The notes: generated from the letters alone by a model not told the origin. A stretch of 64,000 nt of DNA from Parendozoicomonas haliclonae (GCF_900174585.1 NZ_FWPT01000012.1:62001-126000); one strand, 5' to 3'; numbered from the stretch's first letter, positions 18,303 to 30,249 are shown. Translations and numbers: made by a program.

Positions 18303-18312
18303 TGACAGATAC

Positions 18313-18341
18313 AAAAATGGCCGGACAAACCGGCCATTTTT
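18313..18341. terminator. Bidirectional intrinsic terminator
   Basis: ATGGCCGG / CCGGCCAT stem with loop ACAAA, flanked by AAAA on the left and TTTTT on the right, between the converging DUF1349 and rimK genes. Confidence 0.9.
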
Positions 18342-18345
18342 ATAC

Positions 18346-19329
18346 TCAGGCTTTTTCTTTCTTAGTTTTCTTCACAGCCTGTGGAACAGGTTTGACCTCT
18401 TCCTGCTCTTCCAGCTTGCTGCGCTCAAACAGGCCCAGACGAATACGGATGTAGTGGAAGATCTCCCGTGGAATATTGATATCCACAACCTTTTCCAGAC
18501 CTTCAAAGCCTGGAGAGGAGTTAGCCTCACAGATCTTGAAGTGATCCTGATCGTAAAGCAGATCAATGCCGGCAACATCCAGACCCATTTCCTTGGAGCA
18601 CTGGGTGGCCAGCCACTCAACTTCAGGCGTCATCAGCGCTTCGTGCAGGGAACCACCGGCACTATAGTTGGCTTTGAAGTTATCACCCGCCGCACGGCGC
18701 TCAAAGCAGGCAATCGCACGTCCGCCAACAGTAAACACACGCAGATCGCGGCCGTGACTGTTGGAGATAAACTCCTGCAGGATAATGTTTACGTTCTTGG
18801 CCGTACACTCGATCAGCTGCATCAGATCGATAAACTCAGTGCGGCTGCGGGACAGGAATACACCACTGCCCTGGGAGCCGGAAATGGTCTTTACCACTAC
18901 CGGGAAGCCAATGTTCTGTTCCACCAGATCAATATTGACCGGGAACTTCACCAGCATGGTCTTTGGGGTTGGCAGATTCTTCTGAGCCATGATCTGCTGA
19001 GCCCAGAGCTTGTCCTTCACCAGTTCGATACTGTGGGAAGAGTTCACACAGTACACACCCAGACGCTCAAGATGACGAATGATCGCCAGAGCAAAATAGG
19101 TTGTACCTGCTCCCATACGCGGCATCACAAAGTCAGGCAGGGGAACACGTTCACCCTTAAGCAGAATGCTGCGATCGCCATCCATGGTGACAGTGAGGTC
19201 AAAGTCATCAGGAGAGTAGACCTGCAGGTCAATATTCTGCTTCTTAGCTTCTTCCATAAACCGTTCAACCTCATAGGTCTCCGGCTTCAGAAGCGTCGCA
19301 GTCTCCTTGAAAATAATCCAGCCGCGCAT
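18346..19329 (-). CDS. rimK: RimK-family alpha-L-glutamate ligase (ATP-grasp)
   Basis: A 327-residue ATP-grasp ligase. The N-terminal domain ends in DFVMPRMGAGTTY. The ATP-grasp core has VVVKTISGSQGSGVFLSRS, IILQEFISN, GRDLRVFTVGGRAIACFERR and the metal-site ICEANSSPGFEGLE. The tail is Lys/Glu-rich (PQAVKKTKKEKA). RimK adds glutamates to the C-terminus of ribosomal protein S6 in E. coli. Whether S6 is the target here is not shown. The ATG at 19329 has GAGGG about 5 bases upstream. An in-frame upstream extension to 19611 lacks RimK character. It faces the ligase/peptidase operon and has a strongly structured leader. Confidence 0.85.
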   Translation of the reverse strand: MRGWIIFKETATLLKPETYEVERFMEEAKKQNIDLQVYSPDDFDLTVTMDGDRSILLKGERVPLPDFVMPRMGAGTTYFALAIIRHLERLGVYCVNSSHSIELVKDKLWAQQIMAQKNLPTPKTMLVKFPVNIDLVEQNIGFPVVVKTISGSQGSGVFLSRSRTEFIDLMQLIECTAKNVNIILQEFISNSHGRDLRVFTVGGRAIACFERRAAGDNFKANYSAGGSLHEALMTPEVEWLATQCSKEMGLDVAGIDLLYDQDHFKICEANSSPGFEGLEKVVDINIPREIFHYIRIRLGLFERSKLEEQEEVKPVPQAVKKTKKEKA

Positions 19330-19700
19330 AAATGCCCTCACAAAAAAAATGAAGCCCCAAAAATAAACACTCATGACCTGTAAACCATTCAGTGTGATGG
19401 TCAGGAGCATGAGTGTGGAGGCGTTTTGGTGGTGGATTATAGTTGTCCTGACAAAATTGGGAACCGCTGAATATACGAAGAATAAGGCAGATAAAAAGCA
19501 GAAATGCTTACTCTGGCTCATACTCCCGCACGCCTTGAGGCAGGTGGACGCGGATTTACAGTCTGCAACGGTAGGGACAAAAAAAACTAACAACCATGCT
19601 GAACGCCGCAAGCTGCTTCAGGTCTGAGTTATTCCACGAAAAATATCAACCAATAACGATGCTTTCCAGAGAAGGTATCCATTGATAGGGAGTAGACATA
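19330..19700. other. 371-base gene-free region between divergent genes
   Basis: This region separates divergent rimK and the secreted orphan. It holds the 50-base hairpin of the rimK leader (19367-19416), AT-rich runs, and presumably the promoters for both genes. I see no convincing gene: the short frame at 19373-19627 lacks a ribosome binding site and any protein-like composition. No clear -35/-10 pair could be assigned. Confidence 0.6.
19367..19416 (-). promoter_or_regulatory. Structured rimK leader hairpin, attenuator-like
   Basis: Three nested stems are in register: ACACTCATG/CATGAGTGT (9 bp), CCTG/CAGG (4 bp) and ACCAT/ATGGT (5 bp), around an 8-base loop. On the rimK-coding strand the hairpin is followed at once by TTTATTTTTGG, then by the rimK ribosome binding site. 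It sits 38 bases before the rimK start codon. It could attenuate transcription or act as a binding site for an RNA-binding protein. Confidence 0.55.
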
Positions 19701-20570
19701 ATGCCGTTCCAATCCGTGAAAGTGCTTTCTGCCGTTATTGCTCTGGGAGTGCTTAGCTCTCCGACTCTTCTCTGGGCCAGCTCAGATACACCGAATCTCG
19801 ACAAGGTCGAAACCCTGATACAAGAGCAGGAAGACGGCAATAATGAGGGGCTTCAGCAGTTGCGCAAACCGGAAGCCCGGGATGCCGAGGCGATGACCAA
19901 CTACCCCGAAACCCAGATGGGAACGCATCGGGTCTATGTGCATGGAAACATCGTCCATAATAACCACAGAGGGCGACATCTGGCGTCCTACTATGCTGAT
20001 GTTCCCGTTTACTACGAGTATACCGATAAGAATGCCGATGATGCTGGCTATATTGCCTGCTACCGGAGTGCCAGTGATAACCTGCGGGAGTTTCGGGGGG
20101 ATGGAGATCAGCAGCCTAATGCGTTCTACACATTGCCAGAAAGCCCATTCAGTGTGATGGGGATGGTGCGGGTTGAGGCTTACACCAAGCGTCAGGCCGG
20201 TATCGTGATCTTCCATCCCAGAAAAGATCAGGCTCCGCATATTGATAAAACCTGGACTTACTCCGGTCAGCTTTGTAACCAGCATATTCCAACCTGTCAG
20301 GGTGCATGCTGGGCCGGTGGTGATACCGTTGGCTTCTTCCCTCTGCTAGAGAAAGAGTACACCGGTGACTGGCCTCGGGTGATAAAAAGCAGAACCGGTG
20401 GAGCAGATGTGGATACTCAGGCACTGAAGGATGAGATCGATACATCTGTTCGGGATGAGCTGGCCCGAGAAGGTGTCAATATTTCTGAAGAGCAGAAGCC
20501 TCGTTATAAGGCCTACCTGAAAGAGACCACCGATAAGTTGATGGATCTTGGGTTAGGCGTCGAGCGTTAA
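19701..20570 (+). CDS. Secreted hypothetical protein
   Basis: I do not recognise the family. A clear Sec signal peptide (VLSAVIALGVLSSPTLLWASS, cleaved near residue 26) suggests a periplasmic or secreted 289-residue protein. The mature part has four cysteines, three of them in one stretch (LCNQHIPTCQGACWAGG), which suggests disulfides, and an acidic C-terminal helical region (TQALKDEIDTSVRDELARE). ATG 19701 has GGGAG about 7 bases upstream, so expression is likely. It is a single gene between the rimK leader and the thiC promoter. Confidence 0.75.
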   Translation: MPFQSVKVLSAVIALGVLSSPTLLWASSDTPNLDKVETLIQEQEDGNNEGLQQLRKPEARDAEAMTNYPETQMGTHRVYVHGNIVHNNHRGRHLASYYADVPVYYEYTDKNADDAGYIACYRSASDNLREFRGDGDQQPNAFYTLPESPFSVMGMVRVEAYTKRQAGIVIFHPRKDQAPHIDKTWTYSGQLCNQHIPTCQGACWAGGDTVGFFPLLEKEYTGDWPRVIKSRTGGADVDTQALKDEIDTSVRDELAREGVNISEEQKPRYKAYLKETTDKLMDLGLGVER

Positions 20571-20628
20571 TCATTTAACTCACACAACGTTTCGCTTTTT
20601 CTCCCGTGTATGGATTTTAACCAGACAC

Positions 20629-20656
20629 GGGACATTTCCCCGCTGCCCGTTATAAT
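20629..20656 (+). promoter_or_regulatory. Predicted sigma-70 promoter of thiC
   Basis: The -10 box is a perfect TATAAT (20651-20656). The -35 box GGGACA (20629-20634) matches 4 of 6 positions, with 16-base spacing. The predicted start near 20663 coincides with the 5' edge of the TPP riboswitch. Confidence 0.7.
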
Positions 20657-20662
20657 AAATGC

Positions 20663-20781
20663 ACTTGTCGGAGTGCCTGCTGTATTGCATGCGTTAAAAG
20701 CGCACAACTCATCGGGCTGAGATTTCATTCGTGAAAAATCCGTTGAACCTGAACAGGTTAAGACCTGCGGAGGGAACAAGG
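20663..20781 (+). promoter_or_regulatory. TPP (THI-box) riboswitch
   Basis: The region carries the conserved aptamer elements: GGGCTGAGA at 20714-20722, and TTGAACCTGAACAGG and GACCTGCGGAGGGAAC in its 3' half. The closing P1 helix is CTTGT (20664-20668) with ACAAG (20776-20780). It sits in the leader of thiC. TPP binding would lower thiC expression. There is no clear U-rich terminator before the start codon, so control of translation initiation or a longer-range mechanism is likely. Confidence 0.92.
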
Positions 20782-20866
20782 GCCAGCACAGTGCCTGTTA
20801 TGATGTCCATCATGATGTGGTATTGATGCGTCTCACCATCCGGCAAGCCAGCTTTTTGAGCAATGA

Positions 20867-22612
<1,746 letters not shown>

Positions 22613-22614
22613 GC

Positions 22615-23271
22615 TTAAGTGTTGATAACCGGGTAGGCATTGGGTCCCCAATCCCTGTCGTTACTGTTCATCATGATCTGAATAATGATGGGCAGTAACG
22701 CTTTCAGAATGGCATGACCATCGTTGACCTGTTCCCGGTTTACGCCACTTTGAAAGGTGGCTCCACCATGTACCAGCTGGTTTCTCAGAACATACAGCCG
22801 ATCAAGTACGATGCCCAGCAGCTTAGGAACATCCTGAGCCGCCAGGGCCTTCAGGGCATTCGCATGTTCTCTGTGGAATTGTTCTTCCCAGTGCGCTGTT
22901 CCCTCACGCTGTGCTTTCCAGAACCCTGCGTAAACATACTGGTTTTTGAGTAGCCGACGCACATGGTTGGTAAAGTTTCTCCACAGACAGTGGTAAATAT
23001 GTTTGTTGAGGTCGCATTCACACAGGCTCTCAACAAACGCACGGAAACGCTGTCGTTCAGTCAGTTCCTGAGTATGGTCGCTCTCTTCGCCGTAGCAGGT
23101 ATTAAAACCGATCCACAGGGACACAAAGCCCATATCAATAAAGTCGTCTTCCAACGCTTCCGTGGCGGCCAGCCAGCTGTTGGCACGGTGGAGCCGCAAG
23201 GCGAGATCAGGTTCCAGATCGTCTCTTACGGCGCGTAATGTAGCTTTAATCTCCTGGGCAATGGTGTCCAT
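22615..23271 (-). CDS. HEPN-domain protein
   Basis: The protein is 218 residues and mostly helical. It carries the HEPN catalytic motif as RNQLVH (R-x4-H, residues 163-168), followed by GGATFQSGVNREQV, and conserved SLWIGFNTCYGEE near residues 51-63. HEPN domains are often RNases in toxin-antitoxin, abortive-infection or RNA-processing systems. This stand-alone form is widespread, and I know of no established role. There is no adjacent antitoxin-like (MNT) gene. It converges on thiC and is divergent from sbcDC. Confidence 0.7.
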   Translation of the reverse strand: MDTIAQEIKATLRAVRDDLEPDLALRLHRANSWLAATEALEDDFIDMGFVSLWIGFNTCYGEESDHTQELTERQRFRAFVESLCECDLNKHIYHCLWRNFTNHVRRLLKNQYVYAGFWKAQREGTAHWEEQFHREHANALKALAAQDVPKLLGIVLDRLYVLRNQLVHGGATFQSGVNREQVNDGHAILKALLPIIIQIMMNSNDRDWGPNAYPVINT

Positions 23272-23467
23272 ACACTGTCCTTATTCTTGTTCTTCCTGAA
23301 AACTTCTTATCCCCAGCCTTTATACGACAAATAGACTTTTTCTAGCATGCCATGCTGGTGAGTGAAAACAACCTCTGAACCTTTCATAAATCCTGTATAT
23401 TAGTGCTGATATTTTTCCAGGGCTGGCAGGACTCCGGCCAGAAGATACAGACGTCTCAGGACTCACC

Positions 23468-24751
23468 ATGCGCATTCTGCACACATCGGACTGGCACCTT
23501 GGTCAGCACTTTATGGGGAAAACCAGAGAACAGGAGCATCGCCTGTTTCTGGACTGGCTGTTAAACACAGTGAAGGAACACCGTGTTGATGCGGTCATTA
23601 TTGCCGGTGATGTGTTTGATACCGGTGTTCCTCCCAGTTATGCCCGCACCGCCTACAACCAGTTTATTGTTGATCTGCAGCGTGCTGGAGATGGCAGATG
23701 CCAGCTGGTTGTGCTGGGCGGAAACCACGATTCGGTGGCTACCCTGCACGAGTCAAAGAGCCTGCTTTCCTGCCTGAATACCGTTGTTGTTGGCGGCGCA
23801 GGGCAGGATCCGGAACAACAGGTTATGGTCCTGAATGATCGCGAAGGTCAGCCTGGAGCTGTACTTTGTGCCGTCCCTTATATTCGCCCGCGAGATGTTC
23901 TGGCCAGTCGGGCTGGCGATTCCGGCGAAGATAAACAACAGGCTCTGCTGACCGCGATGACCGAACACTACCGTGCGGTTTATCAGCACGCAGAACGGCA
24001 GGCGGAGCTGTTGAAGGTGCCGGTTGTTGCGACCGGACACCTGACTACCGTTGGAGGCAAGCTATCCGAATCGGTGCGGGAAATTTATATCGGCACATTG
24101 TCGGCTTTCCCGGCTTCCGCCTTTCCTCCGGCCTCTTATATCGCACTGGGGCATTTGCACCGTGGACAGAAGGTTTCTGACCATGACCATATCCGCTATT
24201 CCGGTTCACCTATTCCTCTGAGCTTTGATGAATGCAGCGCTGGTAAGCAGGTCTTGCTGGTGGACTTTGTCGGTGATCGTCTCGAGGCCATTACCGAGCT
24301 GGACATCCCTCTGTTCCGAAGATTGGCCAGTCTGAGTGGTGATATCGAGAGCCTGAAGGCACAGCTGCAAAGTATTGCTGATGAGAAAGCCGCAGATGAT
24401 CTTAACCCCTGGGTCGAGATTCAGGTGGATGACAAAAGCTGGATCAATGATCTGCAAAGCGTAATTGAAGCCTTTACCGCCGAATTGCCGGTAGAGGTTC
24501 TGAGAGTGCGGAGAAAACGACAGCAGGCAGCTGCCACACTGGCACTGGAAGAGCGGGAAACGCTGGCAGAGCTGCAGGTTGAGGATGTGTTTACCCGCCG
24601 TTTGCAGATCGCCGAGCTGGATGAAAAGAGTTCCGAGAAGTTGACCGGCGCCTTCCGTGAGCTGGTGGCAGAGCTGGAAGATGAAAAACTGTTGGGTGAG
24701 GTGATTGAGCACAAGAGCAGTAAGGTGTCTCAGGAGGAGAAGCCGGTATGA
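23468..24751 (+). CDS. sbcD: Exonuclease subunit SbcD (Mre11-like)
   Basis: Nuclease subunit of SbcCD, which cuts DNA hairpins and processes double-strand ends. Calcineurin-like phosphoesterase motifs are in order: [47 protein letters not shown] and [10 protein letters not shown]. It is 427 residues long. The C-terminal half carries capping and SbcC-binding helices. The start codon has CAGGA upstream. It overlaps sbcC by 4 bases (ATGA), so the two subunits are translated together. Confidence 0.95.
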   Translation: MRILHTSDWHLGQHFMGKTREQEHRLFLDWLLNTVKEHRVDAVIIAGDVFDTGVPPSYARTAYNQFIVDLQRAGDGRCQLVVLGGNHDSVATLHESKSLLSCLNTVVVGGAGQDPEQQVMVLNDREGQPGAVLCAVPYIRPRDVLASRAGDSGEDKQQALLTAMTEHYRAVYQHAERQAELLKVPVVATGHLTTVGGKLSESVREIYIGTLSAFPASAFPPASYIALGHLHRGQKVSDHDHIRYSGSPIPLSFDECSAGKQVLLVDFVGDRLEAITELDIPLFRRLASLSGDIESLKAQLQSIADEKAADDLNPWVEIQVDDKSWINDLQSVIEAFTAELPVEVLRVRRKRQQAAATLALEERETLAELQVEDVFTRRLQIAELDEKSSEKLTGAFRELVAELEDEKLLGEVIEHKSSKVSQEEKPV

Positions 24752-27700
24752 AGATCCTGACTCTGCGTCTGAAAAATATTAACTCCCTGAAAGGGGAGTG
24801 GAAGATCGACTTTACCACACCGGACTTTGTGGAGAATGGACTGTTTGCCATTACCGGGTCGACCGGTGCCGGGAAAACCACGCTGCTGGATGCGATTTGT
24901 CTGGCGCTTTATCACCAGACCCCGCGCCTGCATGTGTCCCAAAGTGATAATGAGCTGATGACCCGCCATACCGCCGAGTCGCTGGCGGAGGTGGAGCTTG
25001 AAGTTAAAGGTAAGGTGTATCGCTCCTTTTGGTGCCAGCGCCGCGCCCGTGGTCAGGTCGACGGCAAGTTGCAGGCACCACAAGTCGAGCTGGCAACAGC
25101 TGACGGGGAAATTATTACTACCCGCATCAATGACAAGCTCAAGCTGGTCAGTGAAATCACCGGTCTCGACTTTGCCCGCTTTACCCGCTCCATGCTGCTG
25201 GCCCAAGGTGGTTTTGCTGCGTTTCTGGAAGCGTCTGCCAATGAACGGGCGGAACTGCTGGAAGAGCTGACTGGCACAGAAATCTACGGAGAAATCTCTC
25301 GCCGGGTGTTTGTCCGGATGCGTGAAGAAGAAGCCCAGCTAAAGATCTTTCAGGCCAAGGCTGAAGGTATGGCCTTGCTCTCAGCAGAAGATGTAAAAGA
25401 GCTGGAGCGGGATGAAACCCTGTTGAAAAAACAGCAGGTTGAGATTCGCACACAGCATAAGCAGCTTCAGGAACAAAAGCAGTGGCTGGATGCTATCTCC
25501 GTCAAGCAGAAGCAGGTATCTGAGAACCAACAGCGGCTGGTTCAGGTTGAGCAACAGTTGCAGGAACGGGCTGGTGATCTCAAGAAACTGAATGATGCTT
25601 TGCCTGCGCTGGATATTCGTCCGGCCTGGGACAGTCTGCAGTCAATGAATACGACGCTGGATGAGCGTCAGAAAAAATTTAATCAGCTCAGCGGTGAACA
25701 GCACAGGACCAGTGAGGCGCTGAAAGCCGGAGAGGGGCAACAGAAAGAGGCTGAAGCGGCGCTGGAGAAAGCCCGTCTTCAACAGCGTGAAACCGAGAAC
25801 CTTCTCGTTAGCCAGGTCATTCCTCTGGATACTGCCATTGCCCAGCTGGTCACGCAGCAGCAACAGCTGAAAGAGGAAGGTACGCAGCAGAAGGCGGTGG
25901 TCAATCAGAAAACCAGTCTGTTGAAGAAACTGGAGAGTCAGCAGGCCGAAGCGGGCAAAGCGGTTGAATCCGCTAATGCCTATCTGACTGAGCATGCCGG
26001 CTTTGAACAGTTGGGTGAACATCTCTCCGGTTGGCATCAGCAATTGAACAGCCGTAAGCAACTGACAAATGCCGTGCAACAGCTTGCCCAGCAGATCGAA
26101 GTACTGGATGGCAATCGTACAGCGTTTAATCGTGAACTGGCACAACAGGCCCAGACCATGACGGCTGCCGGAATGGCTCTGCAGGAGAACGAAGCCCAGC
26201 TGACTGATCTGGACAGCAAGTTCCGGGAATCTCTAGGCGACCATGAAGAACCGCACTGGCGGGAACGGTTTGGCCGGTTCCAGAATCAGCGCGTCACTAT
26301 GGAAAACCTGAGAGAGCTGCTGGCGCAGAATCGGGAAGATGGGCTACAGCTGCGTCAGTTCCAGCAAACCCAGACCGAACAGCAGACCCTGCTTAAACAG
26401 AAGCAGCAGGAGCGAGATCAGTTCCGTGACCAGTATCGGAGTGAACGACAGCAGCTTAAGGATCTGGAAACCATCGTTCAGCAGGAACAGGCGATTGCCA
26501 GCCTGAGTGAATACCGTAACCGACTGCAGGCCGGTGAGGCTTGTCCACTCTGTGGCTCCCACGATCATCCAGCTATCCAGCAATATCAGCAGGTGGCTCC
26601 TTCCGACACCATTCAGCGCCGTGAGCAGAAGGCCAAACTGCTGGAGTCTCTGGAAAAGCAGGGGCGTGATCTGGGTAATGAAATTACCCGTCTGGAAACC
26701 CAGGCAGAAGCCACGGCCAAAACTCTGGTGGAATGCAGTAGTCGTATAGATAAAGGTCTGGAACGCTGGAAAGGGCTCTGTCAGGAGCTGGGTGTTGATC
26801 TCTCTATTAATGACCAGGAAGGTGTCGAGCGTTGGTTGAACCGTTGCCAGACCGAAGGTGAACGACTCAAATCATTGATTGAACGGCTGGATAAGCTGAA
26901 TCAGGATCGCCAGCAGCTGTTGAAACAACAGTCTGACCTCCGCGCCAAAGCCGATGCAGCTCGTTACCAGCATGAAAGTAGTCAGCAGAAGGTGCAGGAT
27001 CTGGAGGGCAAGCGTAATGATATTGCGGCTCAGCACCAGCAGCAGACACAGGCCTTGCAGGAGCTTGAAGATGCTCTTAAGGAATCTGTGTCGTCTTTCT
27101 CTCTCGCTCTGCCGGCCATTGCTGAACAGGAACACTGGCTGGAGGCGCAAAAGCAGAACCGGGAGACCTGGCTGAAAACACAGAAGCTGCAGGCAGAAGC
27201 GCAGCGGGAACTCGACCGTCTCAGCGGTGATGTCGGGTTGATGCGTCAGGAGGTTGCGCAACAAACAGAACAGTTTGGCAGGATTCAGGAACGCACCCAG
27301 AACCTTCAGGATGATCTGGCGGTTAAGACCGAACAGCGTAAAGGCTTGTTTGGTGATAAATCAGCAGAATCTGAACGCGAGAAGCTGCAGGATAGTGTTC
27401 AAACCGCGGAAGCAGCTTTGACACAACTCCGCCAGCAGCGTGAACAACAGGTTGAGCAGGTGAACCGTCTGGCAGGGGAAATTCGTAACCTGCAGGATAC
27501 CATTCATGAATTGCTGGCCCGTCAGAAGAATGTACAGGCTGACTGGCAGAAAGCGCTGGAAGACAGCCCTTTTGCTGATGAGGCAGCCTTCCAGGCTGCG
27601 CTGCTGAGCACGGATGAGCGCCAGGAGCTGGAACAGTTGCGTCGTACACTGGATCAGCAGAAAGACAGTGCCGCCGCTTTGCTGGAACAGGCGGAAGCTG

Positions 27701-28416
27701 AGCTCAAAGCCCTGCAGGAGCAGGCGCTCACTGATCAGGAACTTACGGTTGTCGCAGAGCTGCTCGCCAAGGTCGAAACTGAGGTTGATCAGGTTGCCGA
27801 TCGGTTGAAGGAAATCTTCCTGACCTTGAAACGGGATCGTGAAAACCGGGTTAACCAGAGCGATATGCTGAACCGGATTAACCAGCAGAAAGATAAACTG
27901 GCTGTTTGGGAGCAGTTAAATAACCTGATCGGTTCTGCCAAAGGGGATAAGTTCCGCAAGTATGCCCAGGGGCTGACTCTGGACCATCTGGTCTATCTGG
28001 CCAATCGACAACTGAACCGTCTTCACAGCCGTTATCAGCTGCGCCGGCAAGAGAATGAAGAACTGAGCCTGGAAGTGGTGGATACCTGGCAGGGCGATAT
28101 TGCCCGGAATACCCGAACTCTGTCGGGTGGTGAGAGCTTCCTTGTTAGTCTGGCACTGGCCTTAGCGCTTTCTGATCTGGTCAGCCACAAAACCCGGATT
28201 GACTCCCTGTTCCTTGATGAAGGCTTTGGCACGCTCGACCCAGAAACATTGGAAACGGCACTGGATGCCCTCGATAGTCTCAATGCCAGCGGCAAGATGA
28301 TCGGGGTGATCTCCCATGTGGAAGCTCTGAAAGAACGTATCCCGATGCAGATACAGGTGCACAAGGAGCAAGGTTTGGGGTACAGCAAACTCGATAGGAA
28401 ATACAGTCTGGCCTGA
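24748..28416 (+). CDS. sbcC: Exonuclease subunit SbcC (Rad50-like ATPase)
   Basis: An SMC-like ATPase of 1222 residues. Walker A is GSTGAGKTT (37-45). Long Gln/Glu-rich coiled coils flank a zinc hook CPLC (599-602), through which two complexes can bridge. The ABC signature [20 protein letters not shown] and Walker [13 protein letters not shown] lie near residues 1125 and 1153. It drives ATP-dependent DNA processing with SbcD. The length is in the upper part of the family's range. It is followed by a 74-base gap before an unrelated oxidoreductase gene. Confidence 0.95.
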   Translation: MKILTLRLKNINSLKGEWKIDFTTPDFVENGLFAITGSTGAGKTTLLDAICLALYHQTPRLHVSQSDNELMTRHTAESLAEVELEVKGKVYRSFWCQRRARGQVDGKLQAPQVELATADGEIITTRINDKLKLVSEITGLDFARFTRSMLLAQGGFAAFLEASANERAELLEELTGTEIYGEISRRVFVRMREEEAQLKIFQAKAEGMALLSAEDVKELERDETLLKKQQVEIRTQHKQLQEQKQWLDAISVKQKQVSENQQRLVQVEQQLQERAGDLKKLNDALPALDIRPAWDSLQSMNTTLDERQKKFNQLSGEQHRTSEALKAGEGQQKEAEAALEKARLQQRETENLLVSQVIPLDTAIAQLVTQQQQLKEEGTQQKAVVNQKTSLLKKLESQQAEAGKAVESANAYLTEHAGFEQLGEHLSGWHQQLNSRKQLTNAVQQLAQQIEVLDGNRTAFNRELAQQAQTMTAAGMALQENEAQLTDLDSKFRESLGDHEEPHWRERFGRFQNQRVTMENLRELLAQNREDGLQLRQFQQTQTEQQTLLKQKQQERDQFRDQYRSERQQLKDLETIVQQEQAIASLSEYRNRLQAGEACPLCGSHDHPAIQQYQQVAPSDTIQRREQKAKLLESLEKQGRDLGNEITRLETQAEATAKTLVECSSRIDKGLERWKGLCQELGVDLSINDQEGVERWLNRCQTEGERLKSLIERLDKLNQDRQQLLKQQSDLRAKADAARYQHESSQQKVQDLEGKRNDIAAQHQQQTQALQELEDALKESVSSFSLALPAIAEQEHWLEAQKQNRETWLKTQKLQAEAQRELDRLSGDVGLMRQEVAQQTEQFGRIQERTQNLQDDLAVKTEQRKGLFGDKSAESEREKLQDSVQTAEAALTQLRQQREQQVEQVNRLAGEIRNLQDTIHELLARQKNVQADWQKALEDSPFADEAAFQAALLSTDERQELEQLRRTLDQQKDSAAALLEQAEAELKALQEQALTDQELTVVAELLAKVETEVDQVADRLKEIFLTLKRDRENRVNQSDMLNRINQQKDKLAVWEQLNNLIGSAKGDKFRKYAQGLTLDHLVYLANRQLNRLHSRYQLRRQENEELSLEVVDTWQGDIARNTRTLSGGESFLVSLALALALSDLVSHKTRIDSLFLDEGFGTLDPETLETALDALDSLNASGKMIGVISHVEALKERIPMQIQVHKEQGLGYSKLDRKYSLA

Positions 28417-28490
28417 TCTGATCTTTTCATTTGCTGAAAGTGGGATTGCCCTGTTTAATGGAGTGAGAAAAATAATAACAGGGCGATTCC

Positions 28491-30143
28491 ATGACCGATG
28501 TCGGTGAGAAAACAACCGTTAAAGCCAGTATTAAAAAAGTCTCGGTACGCACCGGGCGGCGTTATCGCCCTGGTCGTGCCGCTGATGATTATGATGTGAT
28601 TGTTATTGGCTCGGGCATTGGTGGTCTGACCAATGCGGCTTTGCTCGCCTTGCTTGGCAAAAAAGTCTGTGTGCTGGAGCAACACTACACTGCTGGTGGC
28701 TATACCCACGCCTATGAGCGCAACGGTTATGAGTGGGATGTGGGTGTTCACTATATCGGTGAGGTTCACCGCCCTTATTCAACTCTCCGGCGGGTCTTCG
28801 ATGTTATCAGTCAGAAGCGGCTGCAGTGGGCCGAGATGGAGCCGGTCTATGATCGGATCTTTCTGGGGGATAAATCGTGGGATTTTGTCGCCGGTCGGGA
28901 AAACTTTATTGAGAGTCTGTGCACGGCTTTTCCCGAAGAAGAGCAGGCTATCCATCGTTATGTCGATCTGATTCGCAAGGTCAGCACGCTCACCCCAAAA
29001 TTCTTTGCCGGCCAGGGCATGCCCGCGTTTCTCAGCAAACTCTATAACCGTGTGCGGCCTGCGTTGATGCCGGATGAGTTTTTCCAGACCACCCGTGAGG
29101 TGTTGGAAGGGCTGACCAGCAATCAGGAACTGATCTCGGTACTGACCGGCCAGTGGGGAGATTACGGTCAGACACCGGCAGAAAGTGCCTTTCTGATGCA
29201 TGCCCTGATCGCCAAACACTACCTTGCTGGCGGTGCTTATCCTGTTGGTGGTTCTTCGGAAATTGCCCGTACGATTATTCCCACGATTCAGGCCAATGGC
29301 GGAGAAGTGTTTACCTATGCGCCGGTAGAGCAGGTTCTTGTGGAAAACGATCGGGCCGTGGGCGTACGGATGGAAGATGGCAGTGAGATTCGGGCGAAAC
29401 AGATCGTCAGCAATATCGGTTTGATGGCATCAGTGAACCAGTTGTTGCCAGAATCCGTGGGCAGCACCATGGGCCGGGAGCAGTGGCCGGAGATTATCCG
29501 CCATTCCAGCGCTCACATTTGCCTTTATGCCGGATTCAATGGCACGGCCGAAGAGCTGGGGTTGGATACGACTAACCTGTGGATTTATCCCGATGGGCGA
29601 CATGAGCAGAATGTTGAAGCTTATTTGAATGATCCTGAACAGCCTTTTCCGCTGATTTATATCTCCTTCCCATCGGCCAAGGATCCGGATTGGGAGAATC
29701 GGTACCCGGGCAAATCCACCGTCGAAGTCGTCACCATTACCAATCGTGACTGGTTTGATAAGTGGGATGAAACTACCTGGGGCAAACGTGGTGATGACTA
29801 TGAACAGTTCAAGGAGCAGCTGACTCAGCGGCTTTTGGACACGCTGTTCAAACATCGACCGCAACTGAAAGAGGCGATGGATTTTTATGAACTGTCCACG
29901 CCACTTTCGACCAAATGGTTTCAGAAAAATGAGAAAGGCGAAATTTACGGGCTGGATCATTTTGTAGGGCGCTTCGGTCAATCGTATCTCCATCCGCAAA
30001 CACCATTAAAAGGCTTTTATCTGACCGGAGCCGATGTGATGACGGCCGGTGTTGGCGGTGCAATGATGGGCGGCGTGATGACGACTGTGGCTATGGAAGG
30101 GTTGCGTGGAAAAAGGGTTATGCAGCTTTTGAAAAATGGTTGA
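28491..30143 (+). CDS. FAD-dependent oxidoreductase of the phytoene desaturase / retinol saturase family
   Basis: The dinucleotide-binding motif DYDVIVIGSGIGGLTNAALLA (FAD GxGxxG at 40-45) is followed by LEQHYTAGGYTHAYER and DVGVHYIGEV. The C-terminus has GFYLTGADVMTAGVGGAMMGG, the FAD-binding end motif of CrtI-like enzymes. At 550 residues it resembles animal all-trans-retinol 13,14-reductase and bacterial homologues. It probably reduces or desaturates a polyunsaturated lipid or isoprenoid. No carotenoid genes lie nearby, so the substrate is open. Confidence 0.8.
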   Translation: MTDVGEKTTVKASIKKVSVRTGRRYRPGRAADDYDVIVIGSGIGGLTNAALLALLGKKVCVLEQHYTAGGYTHAYERNGYEWDVGVHYIGEVHRPYSTLRRVFDVISQKRLQWAEMEPVYDRIFLGDKSWDFVAGRENFIESLCTAFPEEEQAIHRYVDLIRKVSTLTPKFFAGQGMPAFLSKLYNRVRPALMPDEFFQTTREVLEGLTSNQELISVLTGQWGDYGQTPAESAFLMHALIAKHYLAGGAYPVGGSSEIARTIIPTIQANGGEVFTYAPVEQVLVENDRAVGVRMEDGSEIRAKQIVSNIGLMASVNQLLPESVGSTMGREQWPEIIRHSSAHICLYAGFNGTAEELGLDTTNLWIYPDGRHEQNVEAYLNDPEQPFPLIYISFPSAKDPDWENRYPGKSTVEVVTITNRDWFDKWDETTWGKRGDDYEQFKEQLTQRLLDTLFKHRPQLKEAMDFYELSTPLSTKWFQKNEKGEIYGLDHFVGRFGQSYLHPQTPLKGFYLTGADVMTAGVGGAMMGGVMTTVAMEGLRGKRVMQLLKNG

Positions 30144-30195
30144 TGTGAGAGGTCGTTCGTGACCGCTGCAAGCGCGGGCAGAACCTAGGAGAGCG

Positions 30196-30240
30196 GCTAC
30201 ACTACCTCGCAAGGTACAAGGTTGTAAATGGTTGTGTAGC
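30196..30240. repeat. Imperfect inverted repeat with internal small hairpins
   Basis: GCTACACTACC (30196-30206) and GGTTGTGTAGC (30230-30240) form an 11-bp stem with one mismatch. The enclosed sequence contains ACCT/AGGT and ACAA/TTGT complementary pairs. It ends 9 bases before the next start codon, so it would lie in that gene's leader. Confidence 0.4.
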
Positions 30241-30249
30241 TGACTCTTC

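Noticed and set aside
18454-19383. Plus-strand open frame (309 codons) opposite rimK
   Set aside because: It is antisense to well-defined ATP-grasp motifs and has no ribosome binding site or domain.
23346-23358. Palindrome AGCATGCCATGCT upstream of sbcD
   Set aside because: Too short and not positioned against a recognisable promoter; likely chance.
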